Assembly (NCBI GenBank): GCA_964404805.1
Contig: CAYOLJ010000018.1
Span: 1 to 15,159, forward strand
Reading direction: 5' to 3'
Source: Peribacter sp964404805
Lineage (GTDB): Bacteria > Patescibacteriota > Gracilibacteria > Peribacterales > Peribacteraceae
DNA: 15,159 nucleotides
Shown: one piece after another, positions 7,586-13,794 of the stretch
Layout of the letters: the number at the start of each line of letters is the position of its first letter
How positions within the stretch are numbered: position 1 is the first letter of the stretch
Translations under genes and position numbers: made by a program
Notes under the pieces: model-generated
Databases searched by the model: none
Seen by the model: only the letters and a program-made list of their open reading frames with translations
Told to the model about the DNA's origin: nothing

Positions 7586-7601
7586 GAAATATTTCCTTGA
7601 C
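7581..7601. promoter_or_regulatory. Operator-like palindrome on the -35 box
   Basis: A 21-bp inverted repeat, GTCAAG-N9-CTTGAC, has further symmetry inside the spacer; only one outer pair and the centre break it. It overlaps five of six bases of the redox-operon -35 box, so a protein bound there would block the promoter. The operon encodes an HTH protein (DUF134), the obvious candidate ligand. There is no T-run after it in the dnaG direction, so I do not read it as a terminator. Confidence 0.6.
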
Positions 7602-7626
7602 AACTCCGATCGTCAAATTCCGATCT

Positions 7627-9366
7627 CTATCCCGCCATCTTCGTCAATTTCAAGACCTGCTGGTACTGGGTCGAGAGCTGCGCCTCTTCGAGAGTATGCC
7701 CCTCGGCGTGGGCTTCTTTGAGGCGACGCGCGATATCGAGTTGTTTAAGCCTGAGCGTGATACTGTTCGCCCGTCGGCAGTTCTTGCGTATCTCGCGGAT
7801 GGCGAGTACGTCGGACCATTCCTGAAAACCGTGTACCTCGCAGAAGAGCTGCAGAATGACCGCGCGTTCGCGCTGCTCATCAGTAAGAGAGAGCGCTTGT
7901 AGATCTTTGGCATCCTCGGGGGCAGACTTGAGCGCCTTGTAGAGCGCACCTGCAAAACCTTCTTCGTGAGGAATGAGTTCAGGAAGCAGAGATCGATATT
8001 GCGGGTAGACGAGAAAGAGACCGAGCACTACTTCAATGGGCGAGAATACGTCAGATTTTTCGCTCGCCTCAATCGGTGTCTCGGTTGCAGGAGACGTAAA
8101 ATGCGGAAGACGTTGCAGATCATCGCGAACCGCAGTCTCGGTGGAACCGAGTGCCGCGGCGATACGCGCGACGTAGTGTCCTCGCTCTACCGAAGAGACC
8201 AACGCATCGAGTAGTGGCAACAATCGCTGCAGCACCGCACGCTTGCCCTGCACCGACGACGTATCGCCCGTCTGGATCTCGGCGAGCACAAAGTCAAGGT
8301 ATGGCACGCCCCCATCAGTGAGGATCTGACGCAGAAGATCAGGAGATTTCAGTGCGGCTTCATCAGGATCCTTCTCTTCAATGGTGACGGCCTGCACCTG
8401 GAATCCCTCATGTGCAAGAAGCAGGAATGCGCGTTCTGCGGCGTCGCGTCCGGCGCGATCCTGATCGAGACAGAGAATTGCTGTTTCAGCAGAACGTTTG
8501 AGAAGTTTGACGTGCTGTTCGGTAAGGGCCGTACCACTCACAGCGACAGCATTGCTCACACCAACCTTGTGACAGGCCAAAAGATCGAAGTATCCCTCGA
8601 CCAGTACAACGGCCTTGCGTTCTCGAATGGTCTCGCGCGCCCAGTTGAGACCATAGAGCACGGCGGATTTGTTGTAGAGCGGGCCCTCGGCGGAATTGAC
8701 GTACTTCGCGTCTTCCTCCCCCACCGCACGCCCACCAAAGGCAATCAGATTTCCCTGATGATCGAAGATGGGAAACATCAGACGGTTGCGAAAGCGATCA
8801 TAAATCCGTCCATCGTTCAGATCCTTCTGGACCCCTAATCCCGCCGCCACGATCTCGCTGCGACTGAAGCCCTGTTTCAGTAGATGTTCGTACGTCGAAG
8901 AGAAGGAATCGGGCGCGTAACCCAAGCCGAAGAACTCGATCTGCTCGGCCGGTACCTTGCGATTGGCAATGTACTCCTGCGCCTTCGGGGAGCTTTTGAG
9001 CTGATCGCGGAAAAAGGCCTGTGCAGCTTCGAGGCACGAATGCAGACGCTCCTTCTCATCCTTTGGCAAACTGGATTGGACGCTGCGTTCCGTGAGCTGC
9101 ACCCCCGTCTTCTCGGCCAGATCCTTGAGCGCCTGCTTAAAATCCACCTTCTCGATCTCCTCGTAGAACTTGAAGATGTCGCCGCCCTTGCGACAGGCGA
9201 AGCAGTAGGCAATGCCCTTGTCGGGCGACACCTGCAGGCTGGGATGCGTGTCGCTGTGAAAGGGACAGAGACACACAAACGACCGGCCCTTCTTTTTGAG
9301 CTGGCAGTACTGAGCAACCAGTTGCTCAATGGGGAGCCGGGCTTTGATCTCTGCGACTTCATCCAT
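7627..9366 (-). CDS. dnaG: DNA primase DnaG
   Basis: The 579-aa product is of normal length for bacterial primase, which makes RNA primers at the replication fork. The N-terminal zinc-binding domain has CPFH (C34, H37) and CFAC (C55, C58). The catalytic core has a basic GGRAVGEEDAKYVNS segment (211-225). The Toprim domain carries VEGYFDLL (E257, D261) and the metal-binding DQD (D301, D303) followed by RAGRDAAERA. The C-terminal 140 or so residues are helical, as expected for the DnaB-interacting domain. The ATG at 9366 is chosen because MDEVAEIKARLPIEQLV matches the family start and a TATACT box lies 9 nt before it. It is not obviously co-transcribed with rpoD, although dnaG-rpoD linkage is common; here the redox operon lies between them. 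Confidence 0.97.
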   Translation of the reverse strand: MDEVAEIKARLPIEQLVAQYCQLKKKGRSFVCLCPFHSDTHPSLQVSPDKGIAYCFACRKGGDIFKFYEEIEKVDFKQALKDLAEKTGVQLTERSVQSSLPKDEKERLHSCLEAAQAFFRDQLKSSPKAQEYIANRKVPAEQIEFFGLGYAPDSFSSTYEHLLKQGFSRSEIVAAGLGVQKDLNDGRIYDRFRNRLMFPIFDHQGNLIAFGGRAVGEEDAKYVNSAEGPLYNKSAVLYGLNWARETIRERKAVVLVEGYFDLLACHKVGVSNAVAVSGTALTEQHVKLLKRSAETAILCLDQDRAGRDAAERAFLLLAHEGFQVQAVTIEEKDPDEAALKSPDLLRQILTDGGVPYLDFVLAEIQTGDTSSVQGKRAVLQRLLPLLDALVSSVERGHYVARIAAALGSTETAVRDDLQRLPHFTSPATETPIEASEKSDVFSPIEVVLGLFLVYPQYRSLLPELIPHEEGFAGALYKALKSAPEDAKDLQALSLTDEQRERAVILQLFCEVHGFQEWSDVLAIREIRKNCRRANSITLRLKQLDIARRLKEAHAEGHTLEEAQLSTQYQQVLKLTKMAG

Positions 9367-9375
9367 GGGAGAGAG

Positions 9376-9403
9376 AGTATACCCTTAAAAAGGAAGACAT
9401 GAA
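9376..9403 (-). promoter_or_regulatory. dnaG promoter, near-leaderless
   Basis: On the minus strand TATACT (9376-9381) ends 9 nt before the dnaG ATG; the intervening bases are CTCTCTCCC. Initiation about 7 nt after the box would leave a leader of 0-2 nt. At 16 nt spacing the -35 is TTCATG (9398-9403), a poor match. No Shine-Dalgarno is present. Confidence 0.6.
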
Positions 9404-9408
9404 TCCGC

Positions 9409-9436
9409 TTGTCATTTTTCTCTTTCGCAGGAGAAT
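9409..9436 (+). promoter_or_regulatory. Candidate promoter for the 9602 gene
   Basis: TTGTCA (9409-9414, 5 of 6) and GAGAAT (9431-9436, 4 of 6) are spaced by 16 nt. It is divergent from the dnaG promoter. If used, it would give a leader of roughly 160 nt before the ATG at 9602. Confidence 0.35.
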
Positions 9437-9463
9437 GATCCGCCTTCCGCTCTTTCACAGCAC

Positions 9464-9600
9464 ACTCCCCCATTGATCAGTTCTTCGTTGGATACGGATG
9501 GTCCGTGCCCTTCACACCCCGTTGGTTTGGTCTTGCCCCATGGCATGCTACCCACACCGGAATGTGGGGAGAGCTGATGCCGTGGGGGAAAGGAGTCTGC
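9464..9600 (+). promoter_or_regulatory. Structured 5' leader, candidate cis-regulatory RNA
   Basis: Strong nested complementarity is visible. The outer stem is CCCCATGGCAT (9536-9546) with ATGCCGTGGGG (9577-9587), 11 bp with one G-U. A 3-bp helix GCT/AGC (9547-9549 with 9572-9574) comes next. The inner stem is CCCACA (9551-9556) with TGTGGG (9563-9568) around loop CCGGAA. A smaller hairpin ACGGA-tgg-TCCGT lies at 9494-9506. An alternative 7-bp pairing, TCCCCCA (9466-9472) with TGGGGGA (9583-9589), would compete with the outer stem. ACTCC (9464-9468) could pair with the Shine-Dalgarno GGAGT (9592-9596). This resembles a translation-controlling leader, but no known riboswitch class is recognised. 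Confidence 0.45.
9591..9595 (+). promoter_or_regulatory. Shine-Dalgarno site of the 9602 gene
   Basis: AGGAG lies 6 nt before the ATG at 9602. It is the only well-formed Shine-Dalgarno I find before a gene in this window, and it decides this start and frame over the overlapping plus-strand frames. Confidence 0.75.
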
Positions 9601-9601
9601 T

Positions 9602-10108
9602 ATGTCCACCTCTCGTACCGTCCCGCACTACAGCGGGATCATCGTTGTCTCCCCGGAGATCATGGGGAGCTGTCTGGGGTGTCATTACTCCGGATTCGAC
9701 ATCCTCCTGGTATGTCCGCATCCGCGAGACCTACCAGATCAGTGGAAGCAGGACGCCGCCTACTTCTACTGGAAAAATCACGGTGCCAAATGGCAGGAAG
9801 CCGGAGAGGACCGCGATAAGGATTTCTGCGCGGCCGTGGAGCAGCAGTGCGACCAGACAGTCGGCCGTGCACTGGTGTACTACACATGCGACGAGGTGCG
9901 CATCTTGGGCTTCTCTATTTCGAAGCTCTTCGGAAGAGAAACTCGCCAACGTGCCATTCGGAGCATGCTCGACAGAGCTGTCAGCATCACCACCAGCCGC
10001 AGGTTAGGATGCGTGATCTGCCACGATACCAGAGACCCCGACGTTCGGGAGGCTCTCAACGAGCGCCACTTCTCACGCGTGGGGCGCACGATGGAACGCA
10101 GGCTCTGA
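9602..10108 (+). CDS. Hypothetical cysteine-rich protein with two CxxCH motifs, 168 aa
   Basis: I do not recognise a family. The protein has no signal peptide or membrane segment and should be cytosolic. It has eight cysteines. Two CxxCH motifs lie near the two ends: CLGCH (C24, C27, H28) and CVICH (C137, C140, H141). C38, C76, C83 and C96 lie between. The pairs could form one shared metal site, most simply zinc. Between them are an aromatic DAAYFYWKNHGAKW segment (51-64) and a basic GRETRQRAIRSMLDR stretch (111-125). The ATG follows AGGAG by 6 nt, and a structured leader precedes it. A perfect 12-bp hairpin lies 14 nt after the TGA, so the gene looks like a single-gene transcription unit. 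Two overlapping plus-strand frames (9498-10007 and 9505-9819) have Ser/Arg/Pro-rich composition and are rejected. Confidence 0.68.
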   Translation: MSTSRTVPHYSGIIVVSPEIMGSCLGCHYSGFDILLVCPHPRDLPDQWKQDAAYFYWKNHGAKWQEAGEDRDKDFCAAVEQQCDQTVGRALVYYTCDEVRILGFSISKLFGRETRQRAIRSMLDRAVSITTSRRLGCVICHDTRDPDVREALNERHFSRVGRTMERRL

Positions 10109-10122
10109 CAATCCCACGGCCA

Positions 10123-10152
10123 GGCCGCTCCACTCATTCGAGTGGAGCGGCC
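10123..10152 (+). terminator. Perfect 12-bp hairpin after the 9602 gene
   Basis: GGCCGCTCCACT (10123-10134), a 6-nt loop CATTCG and AGTGGAGCGGCC (10141-10152) form an uninterrupted GC-rich stem. No T-run follows (GATCAACATG), so it is not a classical intrinsic terminator. It may protect or define the mRNA 3' end, or be a site recognised by a protein. Confidence 0.5.
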
Positions 10153-10175
10153 GATCAACATGTCTCTAAAGCGTA

Positions 10176-10204
10176 TTGAATGCCAAGCCAACAATGCGTA
10201 GAAT
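10176..10204 (+). promoter_or_regulatory. Predicted antiporter promoter
   Basis: TTGAAT (10176-10181, 4 of 6) and TAGAAT (10199-10204, 5 of 6) are 17 nt apart. Initiation near 10211 would leave about 18 nt before the ATG at 10230 and would exclude the earlier ATGs at 10194 and 10203. Confidence 0.5.
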
Positions 10205-10229
10205 GCGCGAAACTTTTTCCAATCATCAC

Positions 10230-11600
10230 ATGATCACGTCTCTCAAGCGCCAATCCGGGCTTCTGCTCCCGCTCTTCGCCATCGCAGGCGCCACGGTCTT
10301 CGCCAGTGAAGCGGCAGGCGGTGCACATTCTTATGCTTCCACGTTCCTCTGGATCGCGATCCTGCTCATTGCTGCGAAAGTGGCCAGCCTCGTCGAGCGC
10401 GTAGGGCAGGCCTCGGTCTTAGGCGAACTCGTCATGGGAGTGATCTTGGGTAACCTCATCCTGCTCAATATTCACATCTTCGAACCGGTGAAAGAGAACA
10501 GCACGCTCACGTTTCTCGCAGAACTTGGTGTCGTGATTTTGCTCTTTCAGGTCGGATTGGAATCGAATATGCAGAAAATGCGCAAAGTGGGATTGCCGGC
10601 CTTTCTCGTTGCGATCATCGGTGTTGTTCTGCCCTTCGTGCTTGGCACGTACCTCGTAGGACCCTGGATGCTGCCGGGGCTCTCTTCTGCCGAGTACCTC
10701 TTTCTCGGTGCGGCCCTCACGGCCACATCCGTCGGCATTACCGCTCGCGTCTTCAAAGATCTGGGCAAACTCCAGATGCCAGAAGCGCAGATCGTCCTTG
10801 GTGCGGCCGTAATCGATGACGTGCTCGGGCTCATCATCCTTGCCGTCATTTCGGCCATTGCTACTTCGGGCACCGTGAGTGCCATGGAGATCGGTTGGAT
10901 CACGAGCAAGGCGTTGCTCTTCCTTGTCGGTGCAATCGTCGTCGGTCAGCTTACTGCACCAAAATTGGGGAAAATGTTCTCGGTTATCCACACGGGTGTA
11001 GCCATGAAATTCACACTCGCAATTTCATTCTGTCTGATCTTCGCGGCCGCCGCGCAGTGGGTGGGTCTTGCTCCGATCGTCGGTGCGTTCGCCGCAGGTC
11101 TCGTATTGGACCCCGTGCACTTCCGCTACTTCAAGGATCCCAAAATCGTGGCCGACGTGAAGGAGGCCATCACGGAGTGTGACGATGACGTGAAGCACAA
11201 GCTCCATGCAGCGATTGAGCCGCATGCACACCGCCACATCGAAGACCTCATCGAACCTGTGGGGCACTTCTTGATTCCGATTTTCTTCGTGCTCACCGGT
11301 ATGAGCGTGAAGCTCGAAACCATGTTCAACGGACCTATCCTGCTCACCGCCCTCGTCATCACGTTCGTAGCGTTCATCGGGAAGATTGCTGCAGGGCTCG
11401 CGGCCGGCAACGTGCGCAAGTGGCTCGTGGGCTGGGGCATGGTGCCGCGTGGAGAAGTCGGCTTAATCTTCGCGACGATCGGTAAGGGGCTGGGTGTCGT
11501 GAATGATGAGATGTTCTCGGTGATCGTGATCGTCATCATCTTCACAACGCTCTTAACACCACCGGTGCTGACGTGGCTGCTGCGGCGACAAGAGGCATAA
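10230..11600 (+). CDS. CPA2-family monovalent cation:proton antiporter (NapA/KefB-like)
   Basis: From the ATG at 10230 the product is 456 aa with about 12-13 hydrophobic helices, consistent with the CPA2 fold of inner-membrane Na+/H+ or K+/H+ antiporters. Family landmarks are LGELVMGVILGN (64-75), FLAELGVVILLFQVGLE (95-111), TATSVGITARV (164-174), the double-aspartate AAVIDDVLGL (D196, D197; two Asp suggests electrogenic exchange), APIVGAFAAGLVL (281-293) and VPRGEVGLIFATIG near the C-terminus. There is no C-terminal RCK/TrkA-N domain, so it is not a full KefB/KefC. A polar, histidine-rich loop (about 311-346: H323, H326, H332, H334, H336, H346) precedes the PIFFVLTGM helix. The frame is open further up to TTG 10176 and ATG 10194, but the predicted promoter covers those. 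It ends 2 nt from the convergent gene. Confidence 0.9.
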   Translation: MITSLKRQSGLLLPLFAIAGATVFASEAAGGAHSYASTFLWIAILLIAAKVASLVERVGQASVLGELVMGVILGNLILLNIHIFEPVKENSTLTFLAELGVVILLFQVGLESNMQKMRKVGLPAFLVAIIGVVLPFVLGTYLVGPWMLPGLSSAEYLFLGAALTATSVGITARVFKDLGKLQMPEAQIVLGAAVIDDVLGLIILAVISAIATSGTVSAMEIGWITSKALLFLVGAIVVGQLTAPKLGKMFSVIHTGVAMKFTLAISFCLIFAAAAQWVGLAPIVGAFAAGLVLDPVHFRYFKDPKIVADVKEAITECDDDVKHKLHAAIEPHAHRHIEDLIEPVGHFLIPIFFVLTGMSVKLETMFNGPILLTALVITFVAFIGKIAAGLAAGNVRKWLVGWGMVPRGEVGLIFATIGKGLGVVNDEMFSVIVIVIIFTTLLTPPVLTWLLRRQEA

Positions 11601-11602
11601 GT

Positions 11603-12142
11603 CTACGCCGCCAGTGTTCCCGATGTTTCCTTTATCGTCGATCCCTGTGGGGACGGACGGAGAACGTCATTGATCTCTCCCGTCGTCTCATCCCGCGTCC
11701 GGTCCACCGTTTCTCCTGCACCGCCCTGCCCGCCGCCGCCCTCCGGACTGTCCTCTCGGTCGCCGCCTTCGTTCACCATTCGCCGCATCTTCTCCACGCG
11801 CTTCCGCAGGTACTCTGCACGGATGAGAAGTGCTCTGGCGAGTGCGCCGCCGTTCGATAGAGGATGGCCGACCTGTGATTCCTTCAACTCTTCCACCACT
11901 GTACGATCTGTCATGCGAGTTCCTTCTCTACCATCCTCTGCAGATCCTTCCAGATCTCCAATTCGAAGATCCCGCACATCCTGCATGGTTCCGGTACGCA
12001 TCTGGTCCAAACTGTCTCGTATCTGTAATTGCATGGCCTGCGCCTCGAGATCTTTGGCGAGGCTCTCAAGGTCGCTCACAGTCTCGCCCGCAAGTGCGCG
12101 CTCCAGTTCCGAGATGTCGATGGTGGTGCGGATGGCTTCCAT
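11603..12142 (-). CDS. Hypothetical coiled-coil protein, 179 aa
   Basis: I do not recognise a family. The first 65 or so residues (IDISELERAL, DLESLAKDLEAQAMQLQIR, DSLDQMR) have heptad-like Leu spacing suggesting a coiled coil. A second helical segment spans about 95-125 (ALARALLIRAEYLRKRVEKMRRM). The tail is glycine-rich (EGGGGQGGAGE) and then polar and probably disordered. The protein is acidic overall, with no signal peptide or membrane segment. The ATG at 12142 follows a TATACG box by 11 nt. The stop is only 2 nt from the antiporter stop, tail to tail, with no terminator between. A long opposite frame (11670-12206) is Ser/Pro/Arg-rich and looks like an antisense artefact. Confidence 0.62.
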   Translation of the reverse strand: MEAIRTTIDISELERALAGETVSDLESLAKDLEAQAMQLQIRDSLDQMRTGTMQDVRDLRIGDLEGSAEDGREGTRMTDRTVVEELKESQVGHPLSNGGALARALLIRAEYLRKRVEKMRRMVNEGGDREDSPEGGGGQGGAGETVDRTRDETTGEINDVLRPSPQGSTIKETSGTLAA

Positions 12143-12153
12143 GACAACAACAA

Positions 12154-12181
12154 CGTATAGGTATCGATGTACTTCTGTCCC
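12154..12181 (-). promoter_or_regulatory. Candidate promoter of the coiled-coil gene
   Basis: On the minus strand GGGACA (12176-12181, 4 of 6) and TATACG (12154-12159, 4 of 6) are spaced 16 nt apart. The -10 box ends 11 nt before the ATG at 12142, so the leader would be about 4 nt. A small inverted repeat ATCGA-AA-TCGAT lies just upstream at 12193-12204. Confidence 0.42.
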
Positions 12182-12275
12182 AGACCAACCTCATCGAAAT
12201 CGATAGACAATGACTATTTGGCTTCACATAAACAAAAATTCGACATACACAAACACACAACCCTACTCCTGCGCC

Positions 12276-13760
12276 CTACCCTCTCCCTCCCAATTTCACG
12301 ATCCACCGCGGCAGACGGTTGAGGAGCGTTCCCTCCTTCGCCAGACCGAGCCCCAGTGCGATATTCTGAAAGCGGAGAACTGTGTCACCGTGTAGCGTCG
12401 CATCACACTGTAGATCCTTGCCCGCAAGTAGATCCGTGAGTTCGGCTTCGGATAATTCCATGACTTGCGCCGATGCAAAGTGTCCGCGCAGTGAAACAAT
12501 CTCATTGGCCACGCGAAAGCGTCCGTCGGGCAGCACCTTGGCGTAGGGCACGCCCGTGGCGTACTCCGTGACCGGCAATGGAAAGGCATGCGCATCTTCC
12601 GCAACGAGGAGCAAGTAATTCCCCTTCTCAGCCAAACACTCCCCTGGCACGAGAAAATCCGTGCCGAACTGCTGAGTGAAGAGACGCGAAACTGCCTCCG
12701 ACTGCTTGCGGATTAAAGGTCGGGCGGCACGTGGGAACATCTCGAGCGGTTCTATTTCGCGGGTACGTTTCACTTTTTTAAAGACCGCGCAGAAGAACCC
12801 TTCGGTGTCATAGGTCTGAGGCCAGAGACGAAGGAAGGGATGAAGGTTCGCGTGAGAGTTGAGGGATTTTTGGACGGTTTCGGAGTCGGAAATGGCGGCG
12901 CTCATATCCCACTTGAGCCCTGAAGTAAGCGCTTCTTTTGGATGGACGACTTCGAGTTGATCACTAAATTTGTTCAATATGCCCAGCGCGACTCCTTCGT
13001 TCTCTTCGGGAGTGAGAGTACACGTGGAGTACACAATGCGTCCTCCCACTTTGGCTGCGTGCACAGCCGCTTCGAGCAACTGATACTGAAGCCGCGCAGC
13101 CTTCGCAATGGAATCCATGGAGGAGTACTGCAGGGCAGTGGGATCTTTGCGCGCCGTTCCCTGCGCCGTGCAGGGCGCGTCGCAGACCACACGGTCGAAG
13201 CGTTCAGTGAGGTGCTTACTGAACCATTGTCCCGTCTTGCGCGTGATTACCACTGTCGTTGCCCCCGTGCGTTGTAAAGCATCATTGAGTACGCGCAGTC
13301 GCTTCTCCTGCATGTCGTTCGCAACGACCACTCCCCTGCCCTGTAGGCTCACTGCAATCTGCATCGTCTTACTGCCGGGCGCAGCGCACAGGTCCAGAAT
13401 CGACTCGCCCAACTGAGGATCGAGCAACGCCACCGGCAGCATGCTGGCTGCCTCCTGCATGTAGAAGTGCCCCAGCAGATGCCGAATGTCACGACCGAGT
13501 GCAACCGAGAGATCCGTACGCTCAATGAAAAATCCCTCCGGCCACCACGGTACCGGGGTTAAGGACCAGCCCTGCTCCTTCGCCCAGGCTTGAAAATCCG
13601 CTATCGAGCACTTGAGCGTGTTTACACGCACCGATTTGCGCAGCGGTCTCTCCGTTGCCGCATTCAGGGCAGAGAGATCTGTGAAGGACTCATAGCGGCC
13701 GAAGGCCCTGAGCGAAGCCGACGGTGGCGTAGCCGAAGGGTCGAAAGGATGTGCTGGCAC
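12276..13760 (-). CDS. RsmB/RsmF-type (NOL1/NOP2/Sun) RNA 5-methylcytosine methyltransferase
   Basis: The 494-aa product is an S-adenosylmethionine-dependent RNA m5C methyltransferase by family. The N-terminal region has the RNA-binding segment RKSVRVNTLK (41-50). The Rossmann catalytic domain has motif I DLCAAPGSKT (123-132), motif IV CDAPCTAQGTARKDP (C197) and motif VI YSTCTLTPEENEG with the catalytic cysteine C247. FYMQEAASMLP (99-109) is the usual signature before motif I. A C-terminal region of about 150 residues resembles the PUA-like tail of RsmF/YebU, so the target may be 16S rRNA, though a tRNA target cannot be excluded. The start is GTG at 13760, after a TACAAT box; the next in-frame Met is at residue 101, inside conserved sequence. 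Codons 7-19 lie in a REP-like GC-rich repeat. It is divergent from the 13795 gene with a 34-nt gap. Confidence 0.9.
   Translation of the reverse strand: MPAHPFDPSATPPSASLRAFGRYESFTDLSALNAATERPLRKSVRVNTLKCSIADFQAWAKEQGWSLTPVPWWPEGFFIERTDLSVALGRDIRHLLGHFYMQEAASMLPVALLDPQLGESILDLCAAPGSKTMQIAVSLQGRGVVVANDMQEKRLRVLNDALQRTGATTVVITRKTGQWFSKHLTERFDRVVCDAPCTAQGTARKDPTALQYSSMDSIAKAARLQYQLLEAAVHAAKVGGRIVYSTCTLTPEENEGVALGILNKFSDQLEVVHPKEALTSGLKWDMSAAISDSETVQKSLNSHANLHPFLRLWPQTYDTEGFFCAVFKKVKRTREIEPLEMFPRAARPLIRKQSEAVSRLFTQQFGTDFLVPGECLAEKGNYLLLVAEDAHAFPLPVTEYATGVPYAKVLPDGRFRVANEIVSLRGHFASAQVMELSEAELTDLLAGKDLQCDATLHGDTVLRFQNIALGLGLAKEGTLLNRLPRWIVKLGGRG
13706..13743 (-). repeat. REP-like GC-rich element inside the methyltransferase N-terminus
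   Basis: On the minus strand the element begins CCCTTCGGCTACGCC and ends TCGGCTTCGCTCAGGG, close to the short palindromic CCCTTCG...GCTCAGGG repeats scattered through many bacterial genomes. It is in frame and encodes a low-complexity Pro/Ser/Ala stretch (about residues 7-19). Only one copy is in this window, so repeat status is inferred from resemblance. Confidence 0.35.
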
Positions 13761-13766
13761 GGGCGG

Positions 13767-13786
13767 ATTGTACGGGAGTGTATAGT
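13767..13786. promoter_or_regulatory. Overlapping divergent promoters in a 34-nt gap
   Basis: For the methyltransferase (minus strand) the -10 box is TACAAT (13767-13772), 6 nt before the GTG at 13760. TATACA (13779-13784) is an alternative. For the plus-strand gene the -10 box is TATAGT (13781-13786), 8 nt before the ATG at 13795. No convincing -35 is visible for either; each would fall in or next to the other gene's coding sequence. Both geometries predict leaderless mRNAs. Confidence 0.5.
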
Positions 13787-13794
13787 CTCAGACT

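Noticed and set aside
7581..7601. Palindrome read as a dnaG terminator
   Set aside because: The stem is AT-rich with no following T-run, and it coincides with a -35 box, so an operator is more likely.
6984..7721. 245-aa plus-strand frame across the thioredoxin, DUF5320 and dnaG 3' region
   Set aside because: It is antisense to three supported genes and to their promoter, with no recognisable domain.
9498..10007. 169-aa plus-strand frame overlapping the 9602 gene
   Set aside because: It has no Shine-Dalgarno and skewed composition, and its start lies inside the structured leader. The 9602 frame has AGGAG at the right distance.
9671..10024. Reading the two CxxCH motifs as c-type heme sites
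   Set aside because: There is no signal peptide or other cytochrome feature, and cytochrome maturation is not expected in a CPR-like organism. A metal site is simpler.
10176..10229. Earlier antiporter starts (TTG 10176, ATG 10194, ATG 10203)
   Set aside because: The best promoter (TTGAAT-17-TAGAAT) covers these codons, and the added residues are polar with no match to the family.
11670..12206. 178-aa plus-strand frame opposite the coiled-coil gene
   Set aside because: Ser/Pro/Arg-rich composition is typical of an antisense artefact. The minus-strand frame has a promoter and natural helical composition.
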